64,000 nucleotides of DNA from Apiotrichum sp. Y4204 (lineage: Eukaryota; Basidiomycota; Tremellomycetes; Trichosporonales; Trichosporonaceae). The stretch is from the NCBI GenBank assembly GCA_025531455.1, contig JAMYHL010000010.1, forward strand, positions 1,116,001 to 1,180,000, written 5' to 3'. The translations under genes and the position numbers were made by a program. Of this stretch, positions 10,878 through 22,676 are shown in pieces. The notes below the pieces were generated by a model. The model did no database searches, had not been told where the DNA came from, and saw only the letters and a list, made by a program, of their open reading frames with translations. How positions within the stretch are numbered: the stretch's first letter is position 1; each line of letters begins with the position of its first letter.

Positions 10878-13800
10878 ATGACCATCCCGATGGGCGACAT
10901 CAGGGCTCTCCTGCACGCCCTCGTCCAACCCACCTCACACGAGGCGTACCTCCGCGACCAAAAGACACTCACAAACCTCTTCAAAGAGCCAGAGTTCTTC
11001 CTCGCCCTCCAAACCTTCGCAGCGGACAAGTCGCTCTCCCAGCCAGAGCGGCTCCTCGCGTCCGTCATAACGGGCCGCGAGCTCAAGAACAAGTGGCGCA
11101 ACAAGACGCTCGTTCCCGAAGCGCGCAAGCCCGAGGCGCGCGAGCGGCTCTTCTCCTTCCTCGAGGAGCCGGATGCTGCGGTACGTGAGAGTGTTGACCG
11201 CGGTGCTGGTTAGAATTCTGGTGCTTTACCCGCACTGCCGCGCGTGTCGTTCACCCAACTCTTTCACTGACGTGACAGATCGCACGTCCCCAGCTCAGCC
11301 TTCTCGTGCAGGTGGCCCGCATCGAGTTTCCGCGACAGTTCCCGAACCTCCCCCAGCTTCTTCTCAATCCGCTCCTTACCTGCCTGTCGCACCTCGATTC
11401 CTCGCCGACAGCGACTGAATCGTCGTCCACCACCACAACTGTCCTGCTCAATACGCTCTGGACGATCAACGCACTCGTCAAGGAATGGCGCACCGTCAAG
11501 CTCGCGGCTGGCGCGCAGGTCATGCAGACACTTGAGGAGGTGTTCGTTGCGCCCGTCGGCAAGGTGCTTGAGATTTGGGCCGCAAGGGAACGCGACGGTA
11601 ACGGTGACTGGGTTATCAACGAGGCTGGCCGCTATGCGTTCAAGTGAGTATGGCGGGTCCACAAGGGACGAACAACCTGCTAACAATCAGAACTCTGGCG
11701 CGCTTCTGCCAGTGGCACTGGAGCAAGGCCAAGAACCTCCAATCCGCCAAGGGCGTGCAGAATGTGAGTCCAGTTCAGATGGCCTGACCATGCTGTATCT
11801 GACCACCCAGATCAAGCTGCTCCTTCACCACACGGCGCACTACGCCCCTGTTATTCAGCAACACCGTCTCAACCTCATCCAGCACATGCCCAACCCCACT
11901 CCACCCGAGTTCAACAAGCTCGCCCGCTCGCTCATCAAGCACCTGCGCGCGATTGGCAAGTGGTGGCGCGTCATGATCGCCGCGGACCCCAAGGGATGGT
12001 GTAATCTCGAGGGCGCGACGACCGGTGTGGGATGGTGGTGGGGCGCCGTCGGTGGCGTCGTGGCCCAGAGCGATGGTGCCGTTTCCAATGATGGTGAGTT
12101 GAACACTTGTCGCCAGCTGACAGCAGACTCGGACACCAATCCGTACCCGAAAAAGTTCCTCCTGCTCGGTATGCTCCTTTTCAAGGACATTCTCCCCATT
12201 CTCGCGATAGACCACAAGGATAGTGAGTGCAGTTATATGACCCAAGTCGCTCTTAACTGACCACAGTCTTCACACCCGACTTCATCCTCTCGGCTCTCCA
12301 CCTGCTGGTTGACAAGCTGCTGCCCCTGACGTCTACGGATCTCGAGGAACTCGAAGACGAGCCCGAGGAATGGCTAATTAGGGAACAAAATGACGAGGAC
12401 GCCTGGGCTTATGAGTTTAGGGTGAGTGCGTCCGCTGAAATCTGCCCGTTTAGCGGCAATAGTCCATACTCACTCCAGCCTTGTGCCGAGCGCGTTCTTG
12501 TTGCGCTGAACAACGCTTGTCGCCATATCCCGGCAGACCAGAAGCCCATCGAGCCCGAGATGCTCAAGCTTCTGGCACAAGCAGAGGCCCTCTCTCCCGA
12601 CACCCTCCCCAACATTCTGCGCAAGGAGGCAGTGTACTGTGCCGTTGGTCGTCTCAGCCGCGCCATGTCGACCCACGGCGGCGTCGACTTTAACGGCTTC
12701 CTCCACGGAGTTGGTTCGTGGATGAGCCAACCCGCACCTCTGTGAGTTCAGCACATTCACACGAACTGACGCCAGTCACCGTATCCTCAAGCGCCGTGTC
12801 GCGTGGCTCATTGGCCAGTGGGTTGGATCTGATGAGGAGTCGGCCAAGCTTCCCATCGTGTGGGAGCTTCTGCTTCATCTCATTTCCGAGCGTGGCGAGA
12901 TGACCGACATGGCGGTGAACCTTACTGCGGCGGTGTCTATCAAGGAGTGTGTCGACCTCTGGGAGCTCGAAATCTCGTACTTCCTGCCTTACCTCCAGCG
13001 GACAGTCGAGGAGATGGTCAAGCTTCTTGGTGAGGCAAAGACTCTCGACGGAAAGCGCTACGTCAACGACAGCCTCGGTGTTGTCATTGAGCGTGTGGAG
13101 GACAAGATTATGCCGTACCTCCCGGCGCTTGCCCAGTCGATTCCTGGTCTGTGGCACGGCGCTTCGAATCTCGAGGGCGAGTGGCTCTTCAAGGCCTCAC
13201 TCGTTGTTCTCACGACAAAGATCGTGGCCGCTGCTCGGGAAGAGTCTGGCAACCTGATGGAGCTCGTGATTCCCCTCATAGAGGAGTCACTCCAGCCGCC
13301 GGCGAAGGACTTCTTCGAGGAGGACGGCATAATTCTGTGGCAGACGGCACTTTGGAACGCGACGTCGCCGTACCAGCCCACTCCTCAGACTGGTCTCATC
13401 CGCCTCGTGCCTGGCCTTCTCAGCGCCATCAGCGAAAACATGGATCTTCTCACGAAGCTGCTCCCCCTCCTCGACTCGTACATCCTCCTCGACGCACCGG
13501 GTATGGTCCAGAACTTTGGTGGGGACATGTGCAACGCGCTCGTCCAGGCACTTGTCACTTCAGGCAAGAACGCGGACAACGTCCTGCGCACGCTTGTCAC
13601 GGTCCACCTGCTGGTGCAGATTGCGCCGCTCGAGCAGCTGGCGGGCTTCTTTGTCAATGCCGGTCTCTTCAACCACATTCTTCATGCCTTGGAGGACGAC
13701 AAGGCCTCGGGCACGATTCTCGCCGCGTTCCTGTGCATTCTCTCCCGCATTGCGATCCGCGACCCGCCCATATTCCTCCAGTTTGTGGCCGAGCAGGCGC

Positions 13801-14276
13801 GCCGTAACAACCGTGACGACCGCAAGCAGCTCGAGGAGGTGCTCGACGCCGTGTGGCGCAACTTTGACTATGTCGGCGGTGCCCGACAGCGCAAGGCTGT
13901 GGCGATGGGCGCCGGCGCGCTCCTGACCACTGGCCACCCCGAGGCTCTCGAGCGCCTGGACGGTGAGATTATGAACATGTTCCTTGACGTCCTGGGCGAG
14001 CTTCAGCCGGTGGACGCGGCGGCCGTTACGACGAGCGGTCCCGAGACCGCCGTGCGGCACTGGAAGGACGAGAACGGCATCCTCTGGACGGACATTGAGC
14101 GCACGCCCGAGGGCACACGCCGCGCCGCGCTCGAGGACGCCGACCCGGCCTATGCGGTCCCCCTCCGCGGGTTCATCATCGACGTCCTCACGCGCTCGCA
14201 GGCCGTCGGGCTCGGCCCGTACTGGGACAAGGCTGATGCCGGGACCAAGCACAGCCTGGAGAAGTTTCTTGCGTAA
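10878..14276 (+). CDS. KAP120: Importin-11 family karyopherin beta
   Basis: A nuclear transport receptor of the importin-beta superfamily, closest in pattern to importin-11/Kap120. The N-terminus MTIPMGDIRALLHALVQP is followed by the importin-N block ERLLASVITGRELKNKWRNK. The remainder is a chain of HEAT-like helices. The long last exon (from 12776) contains RVAWLIGQWVG, typical of family members, and SLGVVIERVEDKIMPYLP. The C-terminus has DENGILWTDIERTPEG and AYAVPLRGFIIDVL, the conserved end of importin-11. Eight or so short introns interrupt the first 2 kb, while the last 1.5 kb is uninterrupted. The predicted length of roughly 980 residues fits the family (about 975-1030). Kap120 functions in 60S ribosome export in yeast, and importin-11 carries ubiquitin-conjugating enzymes in animals; which cargo applies here cannot be seen. 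Confidence 0.88.
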
Positions 14277-14761
14277 TGACTGTCGAATTGAGGGAGTAAG
14301 GGGATAGATGCCAGGTAGATTTGTAGAGCTACATACTTACAGGAGCAATTAACTAGACTGTTATGAATGATGCATGAGAATGAAGACGCTGAGCGGTAGA
14401 GCATGCATGACTTGTAGCGAGCATTATCGATGTATGAGCACGAGTGGTCGCGGTGACTTCCGCCACTGGCTCGAAACTGTGACGCGCAGCGCGCCTGGAC
14501 GGCCGCGACCCGCCACGTCATATCCCTGCTTCCGTCTCGTGCCGTACAGCCGCTGGCTCGCTGGCGGCGTTCGTCATCCCTCCTCCTCCTCCACACCATC
14601 ACACACACCATCTACATCTTTCGTATCGTTACATTCCAACTCTCTCTCTAACGGCCCAATGCGCGCCGCATAAACGCACCAAAACCACCGCATCAGGCTC
14701 TCTTCCCCCCGGCCCGCGGTCTCTACCCTCTCCACATTATCATCCCCCACTTGCTTCTCCA
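14277..14761. other. Intergenic, KAP120 to HRD1
   Basis: 485 bp between tandem genes. The last ~180 bp are pyrimidine-rich (cctcctcctccacacc) as expected for the HRD1 leader. No reading frame or repeat of note. Confidence 0.6.
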
Positions 14762-17089
14762 ATGCCGCCACGCGTCTCCCGCCTCACGGCGTACGGCCTC
14801 ATCTCGGCCGGCCTCGCGACCGCCGTCGTGGGCAGCGCGCTCAAGACGCGCCCAAACTTCTATGCTGCGGCCGTCTCGGTCGGGCGGAGTAATGGGTCGT
14901 TAATGGTGCGTCGGTGGTGTGGGTAAAACGCACCTTGCGAAACCCACTTTGCGTATCGCACACAGTGCGCACTTTGCGCTTCGCGTTCACTCCCGCTGAC
15001 GGCAGGTTCTTGCCAACTTTGTGCTCTGGCTCTCCATCATGTGTGGCGTGCTCTTCAAAAACGTCTTCTTCGGCGAGCTGCGGCCCATCGAGTACGAGGT
15101 GGGTGATAGACGCAAGATAACCCGCTGATGACAGCACCTGTTTGAGCGGCTGTGGATATTCGTCACCGAGTCGCTGTTTGCATTCACCATTTTCCGGTGC
15201 GTGTGGCTTTTGTTCTCCAGAGCTGACCACAGGGGCGACTTTACGCTACCCTTTGCGCTGCTGTACGACTTTCTCGTGTTCCTCAAGTGCTTCCACTGGA
15301 TCACCGGCGACCGCATCGACTATGTGAGTGTTTTGAGCGCATGTGTCTTCTGAGAGCTCGCGCTTACCCCAACCCCAGCTTGACCAGGTCCCACCCCCAG
15401 GTCCGCCGATGGGGTACCATGTCCGCATGGCGGCCGTTACCACGCTGCTGACCGTGTTCGATATTGTGCTGCTCTTCTACTCGACGGAGAGCGTGCTTAT
15501 CGACGGGCCATCCGCGATGATCCTCTTCGCGTCCGAGTTTGCCATCCTCTTCGCCTCGATCATTGGCGTCTGGGCGCGCTACATTATTGGCCTGATTGAC
15601 CTGCGCCGAGCCGGCGGCCGCGCCGACGCCCCGCCGTGGGAGGAGAAGAGCATGTACCTCTTCTATGTCGACCTCGTTGTCGGTGCGTCATCTCGTCCGT
15701 AACCTTCAGCTGACCGCAGACTTCTCCAAGCTCCTCACATACCTTGTCTTTTTTGTCGTCATCTTCCTCAACTACGGCTTCCCGGTCCACATCCTCCGCG
15801 ACGTGTACATGACGCTCCGCAGCTTCCTCGCCCGCGGGACAGATCTCGTCCGATACCGCCGCGCAACGCGCAACATGGACCAGCTGTATCCCGACGCGAC
15901 GCCCGAGGAGCTCGCAAACATGGGCGACCGCACGTGCATCATCTGCCGCGAGGAGATGGTGGCACGTGGTGCCCCGGCGACGGAGGGTGAGGGTGAGGGT
16001 GCAGAGGGTGCTGACGGAGGTGCCGCTGGGGAACCCGCAGGTGCAGGTACTGGCGCTGGCGCAGGAGCAGAAGAGCATCGCGCACCGGACGGGCCGAACG
16101 AGACGCCGAAAAAGCTCACTTGCGGGCACGTCTTCCACTTCCACTGTCTCCGAAGCTGGCTCGAGCGGCAACAAAGCTGCCCCACCTGTCGGCGCGACGT
16201 GCTGACAAATGGGCCCGCCGCGGCGGCTGCGCCTCCACCCCCAGCTGCTCAACCTCAGGCAGGCGCCGACGCCGCTGCGGCGGCGGCGGACGCGCGCGGT
16301 CAGGCAGGCGACGAGAACGACAGGATGCGCGCAATGTTCGAGGACTACTTCCGGCACGCGGGGGTGAATGGCGACGCGCCGATGCCGCTACCTCCCCCTG
16401 CAGCGGACGAGCCGAGCCGCGCAGCGACACCGGCGGAGCGCGAGGACGCGCGCGTACAGCGGTCAATCTGGGGTGCACCGATCACACCCGGCGACTTCAA
16501 CGTCCGCCCGCCGCCGCCGCCGCTCGGGTCGACGCAGCGGTGGCCCGATGCGGGGCCGTCGCGCCCCCGCCCACAAAACGGATCCGCCTTCGCCAGCGGC
16601 ACGTCTACGCCCCAGGCGTCCCGCCCCCCGGTCGTGTTTTCGTCCACCGGCGTGCCGCGCCCGCCGCGCCCGAGTCGGCAGGTGGAGTCTGCCGAGGAGG
16701 TGGCGGACGCTGAGGCCGTGGCAGAAGCGCTCTCGGAGCCTGACGTCGAGGACGTCGAGGACGTGATGCCGCTCCGTGAGGCGCTTGCTGCGGCCGCACT
16801 GCGCCGCGCGGGCCTGACCGCCGACAAGGGCAAGGGACGCGCAGAGGAGGCAGAATCCGTCATCGAGCTCGCGGACGCCCCAGCGCCAGCCGCAGCGTCC
16901 TTTGACGATCCGCCCACGCACCGCGCGTACCTCACTTCGCCGGGGGACGCACGCGCCGCCCTCGAGGAGCGGCTGCGCGTGCTACGCGGCGTGGACGAGA
17001 CGGTGTGGGGGCTCGTGGGCGAGCTGAGCCGCCTCAAGTCCAAGTGGGAGGCGGAAGACGGTGTCGACCGCGAACGCGAGCGGCAATAG
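14762..17089 (+). CDS. HRD1: ER-associated E3 ubiquitin ligase HRD1 (synoviolin)
   Basis: Hrd1 forms the ubiquitin-ligase and retrotranslocation channel of ER-associated degradation. The N-terminal ~320 residues carry successive membrane segments (LTAYGLISAGLATAVV, VLANFVLWLSIMCGVLF, LPFALLYDFLVFLKCF, MAAVTTLLTVFDIVLLFY, ILFASEFAILFASIIGVW, LLTYLVFFVVIFLNYGF), with the family motifs FKNVFFGELRPIE and HWITGDRIDY. A cytosolic RING-H2 finger follows: CIICREEM, an inserted Gly/Ala/Glu-rich loop of ~45 residues, then CGHVFHFHCLRSWLERQQ and CPTCRRDV. The loop inside the RING is longer than in yeast or human. The C-terminal third is Pro/Ala-rich and ends in a coiled-coil-like segment, ERLRVLRGVDETVWGLVGEL. 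The first half has five or more short introns; the RING and tail are in one exon. Confidence 0.93.
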
Positions 17090-17148
17090 ATGGAGATGGA
17101 GATGTAGATGGATGTGGAGATGTCATTATTGCATTGAATCTAGTACTA

Positions 17149-17989
17149 TCAGTCCTCGCGGTCGAGGAACGCGGCGCCCTTGTCGTTTGCGATTCTGCGT
17201 CAGCTCTGAAGCGAAGCACACGTACTTGCGGTTAAAGTTGTCGTACCATCGCTGGAAGACGGCGAGGGGGATGGGCGTCTCGGGTCTGGGGATCAGCAAC
17301 CTCCAAATCAGACTCTCGTACGTGAGCTTTGCGTCTCCAAACGAGTGGAGGTAATTGAACAGGTTCTTGATAATCTTGTCCGCGACAAGCGACACGTCCA
17401 CGCGCTGCGCCACCTCCTTGCCCTTCACAGGGGCCGAAGAGGACAGCGTCGCAGCGAGGGCCTCGACAGCGGCGAGCGGGGCAATTTCGATACCGAGCTG
17501 CGCGGGGGCGGACGGCGTGCCCGGCCCGACGCCGGGGGGCAGGTGCGGGCGGACCTTGTAGATGCTTGACGGGCGGACGTTTGTTAGTCTGCGTGTTAGT
17601 GGAGATAAGAGGTCAAGATGAGATGGAGGGAGATATATGGAGGGAGATATGGCTGTCCACAAAATTACACCGCACACCTGTCCAGCTCGCCCCATCCCGC
17701 GCGCACTCACGTTCCAAGGGGGAAATACTCTCCCCCGGGCCAGGCAAAGTGTACCGTGGCGCCATACCCCTCCGGAAACGGGACTGCCATCAGCGGGATA
17801 ACTACCGAGCCTCACTTGTGCCGAGGAGGAAGACGGTCAGGTGGTTGATCGCATACGGCGCCTCGAGGGGGAACACGAAATGTGTCTCGTCGCTGGGATT
17901 AGTGGAGCAGGTGCGCAGGTAGGGGGGAGGACCCACATTTGCTGCAGGTTGGTTTGGACGAGGCGGCCCGCGACAATTGCGCCGAACAT
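17149..17989 (-). CDS. OPI10: Hikeshi / OPI10 family protein
   Basis: The first exon MFGAIVAGRLVQTNLQQ and the second THFVFPLEAPYAINHLTVFLL are the hallmark N-terminus of Hikeshi (human C11orf73; yeast Opi10), a carrier that imports Hsp70 into the nucleus under heat stress. The next exon gives FPEGYGATVHFAWPGGEYFP, the conserved hydrophobic core. The C-terminal exon continues with the helical region DKIIKNLFNYLHSFG and FQRWYDNFNRK, and the last short exon ends IANDKGAAFLDRED before TGA. A Pro/Gly-rich linker (PHLPPGVGPGTPSAPAQ) joins the two halves, as in other family members. The gene is divergent from the CaM kinase gene. Confidence 0.9.
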
Positions 17990-19293
17990 TGCGATGTGGT
18001 GTGGGTTGGAGAGTTGGGAGATGTTGTTGTTACCCTTTGCTTGTTGCTTGTGATTCTTGAGGCGTGCGGCGTCGAGGGCGACTGGTCATGACGACACTGG
18101 CTCTCCGAGGTGTTGAAGCATGCACGTAGCGCGGTCCCCGCGTGGTCGCGACACCAAGACAACCTCAGTACCTCCGTACCTCACTCCAGGATACCTCGCG
18201 AGTGATATCCCCAACTCGCGGACCGATATGCATCGCCCTCGAGCACTCAGCAACGCCGAGAGTGCGCGGACACTTAAGTGCGAGCGGGGCGCTGTCAACT
18301 GCCGTCTCCCAAGATCCCATCCTGGTATTCTGGTCCTGGACGTCCAGACCATCTCTGCCAGATCTGCACAAACCTTCCAATCCAGCAGTAGACCCCATCT
18401 TGTAACCTCGAACGCGGACGCGTTGCCCTGCCCCTGTAGGCCTGTAGCCCGGGCCCTTTCCCCTGTGCGAGGGCGAGGCTGACGTTATGCATCGCCATGG
18501 TCGGAGAGCGTGAACCAAACCTCCAAGCTTGCGGGACACGGTTGGCCGCACTGACCGCCGTGCTGCTGCTGCGTTGCAGCGTTGCTGTGTGCATGGCATG
18601 CAGGGACAGACTCAGACCGGTGCGCGGTGCCCTGTTCCTGTGTTTGTGTGTTCCCTGGGCTCGGCGCTCGGTGCCGGCATCGGCGGTGCGGCGTCGGAGG
18701 CGACACGTTGGCTGGATGCTGGAAGATGCATTGCTGGCTGTGCTGGTTATTCCTGGGTCCAGAATCCCAGAAACAGAGGCCAGGCACCGCCTTGTCACTC
18801 GCTACTCGTTGCATTCTATCCCGCGTTTACGTCCTTGTTGACAGTTCTCGGCGCCTCGGAGTTGCAGTATCACACGTTTCCAGTTCCATTCTCCAGACTA
18901 CATCCATCTTTCTGAGATCTTGAGATCTGAGTTCGACTCTTTGATATCATCATCATCATCATTATCTTTCCCAGCCTCTAGTTTGTTTTGTTTGGTGTCC
19001 CTTCCGTGTCCTGAATTCCCACTTCCCCTATTCATCTTCACCATTCATATTCCGGCCGCCGCCCAACACACGTCACAAAAGTCACAGAGTCACAGAGCTC
19101 ACTGCCGCCGCCACCGCCGCTAGTTCCCACTTTGGCCACCGCCTTGGACCTCCGAGTCTGTTCTGATCTGTCGACTTGCGTTTCCCAATCTCTCGCCATC
19201 TAGTTCTATCCACGTCTCAATCTCAGCTCTACAGCTCTACAGCTCCACTCCCAAACCCCCATCCCCGTCCCCACCCCGTTTCCCTCCCTCACG
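17990..19293. promoter_or_regulatory. Divergent promoter region, Hikeshi / CMK1
   Basis: 1.3 kb between two divergent start codons. The CMK1 side (18900-19290) is rich in short pyrimidine tracts and tca/atc repeats typical of a 5' leader. Several open frames across 18100-18840 appear on both strands at once and look like GC-driven shadows. No TATA box or known site recognised. Confidence 0.5.
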
Positions 19294-20930
19294 ATGGGCA
19301 TCACCTCCGAGCTCCGCGACCACCTCCTCTCGCAGCCAAAGAGCTTCAAGAAGAAGAAGGAGTATGTCCTCCTCGAGCTCCTCGGCCGCGGCGGCTTTGG
19401 CAAGGTCGTCCGCGCAGAGTGGTCCCCGCCCGGAGGCGAGAAGCGCGAGGTTGCGCTCAAGTGAGTGTTGCATGCGGCGCTGCGGAACGAATATCTGGAC
19501 GCATAACGCGCATCCGTCCGCAGGCCGCAGGACGTACAGTACAAAGCACATGCTCGTCATCGAGCCATACTGCGCGCTGCGCGCGCTGCGCACATTAAGC
19601 CAAGACTCCAACTGACTCCAGGATCATCCCGAAGAAGCTCGTCAAGGACCCCGCGACGATCATGGACGAGATCAACGTCCTCAAGGACCTCGACAACCCG
19701 CACATCGTGCACGTCTGGGACCACTTTGAGTCGCGCGACAAGTACTATATTGCGTTTGAGCTCGCGATCGGCGGCGAACTCTTTGACCGCATCACGGAGC
19801 GTGGGCGGTTCACCGAGAACGACGCGTCGAATTGTATTCGGTGAGTCGAGGAGTTGCTTGGTGTCGGGAAACCAGCGCCGCACGGGCGCCGGGGAGCCGA
19901 GTATCCGGGGCTGCGAGCGCGAGTTGCATCATGTTTGCTGTGCGTCGGCACACTAGCTGCTGCTCTCTCCGCGCGTTACAGCTAGTTGGTGCCCATCGCG
20001 ACTACGCTCGTACGTCGTTTCGCACTCAGCTCCTGCACTCAGCGCCTCTGTGCTCTGCGGCTTCTCTTGCTCTGCGATTCTGACTTGCGCTCTGCGCACG
20101 CCGCTCGCTCGTGCTCACGCCCCGCACACGCTGATCCCACAGCCAGGTCCTTCTCGCCACGGCATACCTCCACAAGCAGAACATTGTGCACCGCGACCTC
20201 AAGCCCGAAAACATTCTCTACAAGACGCGCGCGCCCGATTCGCCGCTCGTGATCGCCGATTTCGGCATTGCCAAGCTTCTCGACTCGCCCGATGAGGAGA
20301 TCACCTCGATGGCCGGCTCGTTCGGCTACGCCGCGCCCGAGGTGCTCCTCGGCAAGCCGCACGGCATCAAGGTCGACCTCTGGAGCATCGGTATCATCAC
20401 ATACACGCTTCTTTGTGGCTACTCGCCCTTCCGCTCGGATAACAAGAACGAGCTCATCCAGGAGACCACAAAGGGCCGCGTCGTGTTCCATGAGCGTTTC
20501 TGGAAACACGTGTCTGATACCGCGCGCGACTTTATCCGCAAGCTTCTCGTTGTGGACCCCAAGCTGCGCATGTCCGCCGACGAGGCGTTGAAACACCCCG
20601 TGAGTTGGAGTACTTGAACATGCAATGCAACTCGCTCACACTCAGTGGATGGCGGGCACATCGGGCGAGGACTACGACCTGTCAGAGAACATTCGCGAAA
20701 ACTTCAACCCCAAGAAGAAGTGGCAGGACACGATCCGCCTCATCAAGGCGACCAACAAGTTCAAGATGGCCGGCGCAGCCAAGCCCGAGCCGCTCGACAC
20801 GGACTCGGACTCGGACGGCGGCTTCAAGACGGCCGACGAGGACGACGAGCGCGTCAAGAAGACGCCGGGCTCCGCCGGCGGGGACGCGGGCCTCGCGGGT
20901 CTGGTCCAGCAAATGAAGGTCAAGGAGTAA
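19294..20930 (+). CDS. CMK1: Calcium/calmodulin-dependent protein kinase (CaMKI type)
   Basis: A Ser/Thr kinase of about 375 residues. The Gly-rich loop is LGRGGFGKV, the invariant Lys lies in VALKIIPKK (split by intron 1), the catalytic loop is VHRDLKPEN, the Mg-binding loop DFG, and the P+1 region GYAAPEVL. The activation-loop Thr of animal CaMKI appears as Ser (EITSMAGSFGY). After the kinase domain, WMAGTSGEDYDLSENI leads into FNPKKKWQDTIRLIKATNK, a basic amphipathic segment in the position of the autoinhibitory and calmodulin-binding helix. The tail is acidic (DTDSDSDGG). Three introns are visible; the second (about 19841-20141, ~300 nt) is long for this window. Such kinases relay Ca2+ stress signals in the cytosol. 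Divergent from Hikeshi, a heat-stress factor. Confidence 0.92.
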
Positions 20931-21181
20931 ACGGGGGATGTTGTCCGGATCAAGGCTGCCGATTAGATACTGTCGTTGGGTTTGCTTGTCCATGTATTTG
21001 TACGGAAACGAATGTGGAAAGTAGAGATGTGGCATGAGGCTGTCGCAGAATCAGGTCAGATATATCATGCCAGTCAGCACTCCGCGCAACGTGCGGAATC
21101 AGTAACCCCACGGCTCGCGGCTGCAGCACCTCACGCTACACTTCATACACTCCCGCCGGGTCACGATCTTAGCTGCATAAT

Positions 21182-22162
21182 CTACTGGGCGGTAAGCTTG
21201 GCAAGGGCCGAGCCGACGTCCTTCTCCGAAAGCCCCTCGAGCGGCGTCTGCGCCTCGGCGCCGCGCTCTGACTGTCAGCACTGTGCGAATCTAATGGACG
21301 GCTCAAAGACATCTTGGAGCCGGTAGGACGCACCGAAACGGACGAATGCGCGGGGAGAGACACCCTGCGCCTCGCGGATGAGGACCTTGACGGACGGGTT
21401 GGCCTGCTTCAGGCCGGCGTACTGCGAGGCGATGAATTGCCTGGGGTTAGTGGGGGAAGGTTGATAGAAGGTGGAGGGAAGACGAGGAGGTGAGAAGGCG
21501 AGGCGGACAACAAAGGGAAGACGGATAGTCTGCCGGGGACTGTCTCAGAGGATCAGAGGACGAGATCCCAGAACGTAGACGCGGCGGCTTGGACTCCGGT
21601 GGGGAGCACGCGCGATGCGTCTTGTGGACACTAGACGGGACCGGTAACGACAGTGGGCGAGCGCGGCAGACGAGGGTCCGAGGAGGAGAGCTGATGAGGC
21701 CGCCAGCCGTCAAGCTGTCAAACGACATGGACGCCGCGTGACGCGTTTCCATCACCGTCTTTCGCTCGCTCGCGGCCCACCTCGCATTGGGCACCTCCCC
21801 TCCGTCGTCGCAATATCTTCCCGCGTGTGATCCGTCGCGTGTCCATATCCCTCGCCATGCCCACTGCCCAGGTCGCACGCTGCGAATGTCGCTCTCGATC
21901 GATGCACTCCCGCGGAGCGGCGCAGAGAGCGGCGGATTATAGTGCCCAGTGACGAGGACGTCCCTGGTGCGCCGCCCTCGACGCGGTCCCTCGTCCTCTG
22001 TGTTGTCGCCGCCTTCCTTCGGGTTCTGCACTGCTTCTCCCTTCGCGGGTTCCTCCCTCGACTCCGGTCGACTCACCTAACGCCTGCGGACGCCGGCGAG
22101 GTCTGGCAAAGGTGCACGCGGATCTCCTTGACGGCCTTGGGCAGCTGCTTGAGGGCGGACAT
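21182..22162 (-). CDS. NDUFA2: NADH:ubiquinone oxidoreductase subunit NDUFA2 (B8)
   Basis: A small accessory subunit of mitochondrial complex I with a thioredoxin-like L51/S25/CI-B8 fold. Exon 1 encodes MSALKQLPKAVKEIRVHLCQ and TSPASAGVR. Exon 2 gives QFIASQYAGLKQANPSVKVL and IREAQGVSPRAFVRFG. Exon 3 ends EKDVGSALAKLTAQ before TAG. The spliced protein is about 95 residues, the usual size. The first intron, about 22074 to 21440, is ~635 nt and by far the longest I could place in the window. It is open in one frame, though in a frame not continuous with the exons. Divergent from RACK1, with 514 bp between starts. Confidence 0.9.
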
Positions 22163-22676
22163 TGTGGGCGTGGGGGAGGTGTGGAGATGACCAGAGATCC
22201 GGAGATTACGAGCGAGTTCGAGGTGATCGTTGTTGCCCTCCAAGACGTTTGAGATTGGCCCAAGATGGTTGGAAGATGGGGGACCAGGAGCGGGAGCATT
22301 CTCGCGTGACGGTGTGGGTGGAGCCTGGGGGCGCCAAGCAGCGCCACTGCCGGAGTTATTGCATTTCCTGTCCGGCGTTATGCACCCAAATTTTTTAATA
22401 CACTGTGTGGCCGCGTGATTGGCCACCAAGGCGAACGCGACTTTGAGATTGCGGGGTCGATGCGGGGTAAAATGGCTACAACCAGAAAAAAAAAGTGCAG
22501 CGTGCTGCTGGCTGGGGAGAATTCTGGCTGGTGGCCAGGGTGGTGGTGGTCGACGCTGCCAGCGGTGGTGGTGGCAGCTGGCAGGCACTCCCCACCAACC
22601 CCCCATCGTCTTCACCATCTCAATCTTCTCTTTCCTTTCGTCCACCAACCACCACCAAAAGTCCATCAAAGTCAAA
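22163..22676. promoter_or_regulatory. Divergent promoter, NDUFA2 / RACK1
   Basis: 514 bp between two highly expressed housekeeping genes. It contains a short A9 run (22485-22494), a ggtggtggt tract (22540-22575), and a pyrimidine/CCA-rich leader just before the RACK1 ATG. Confidence 0.55.
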
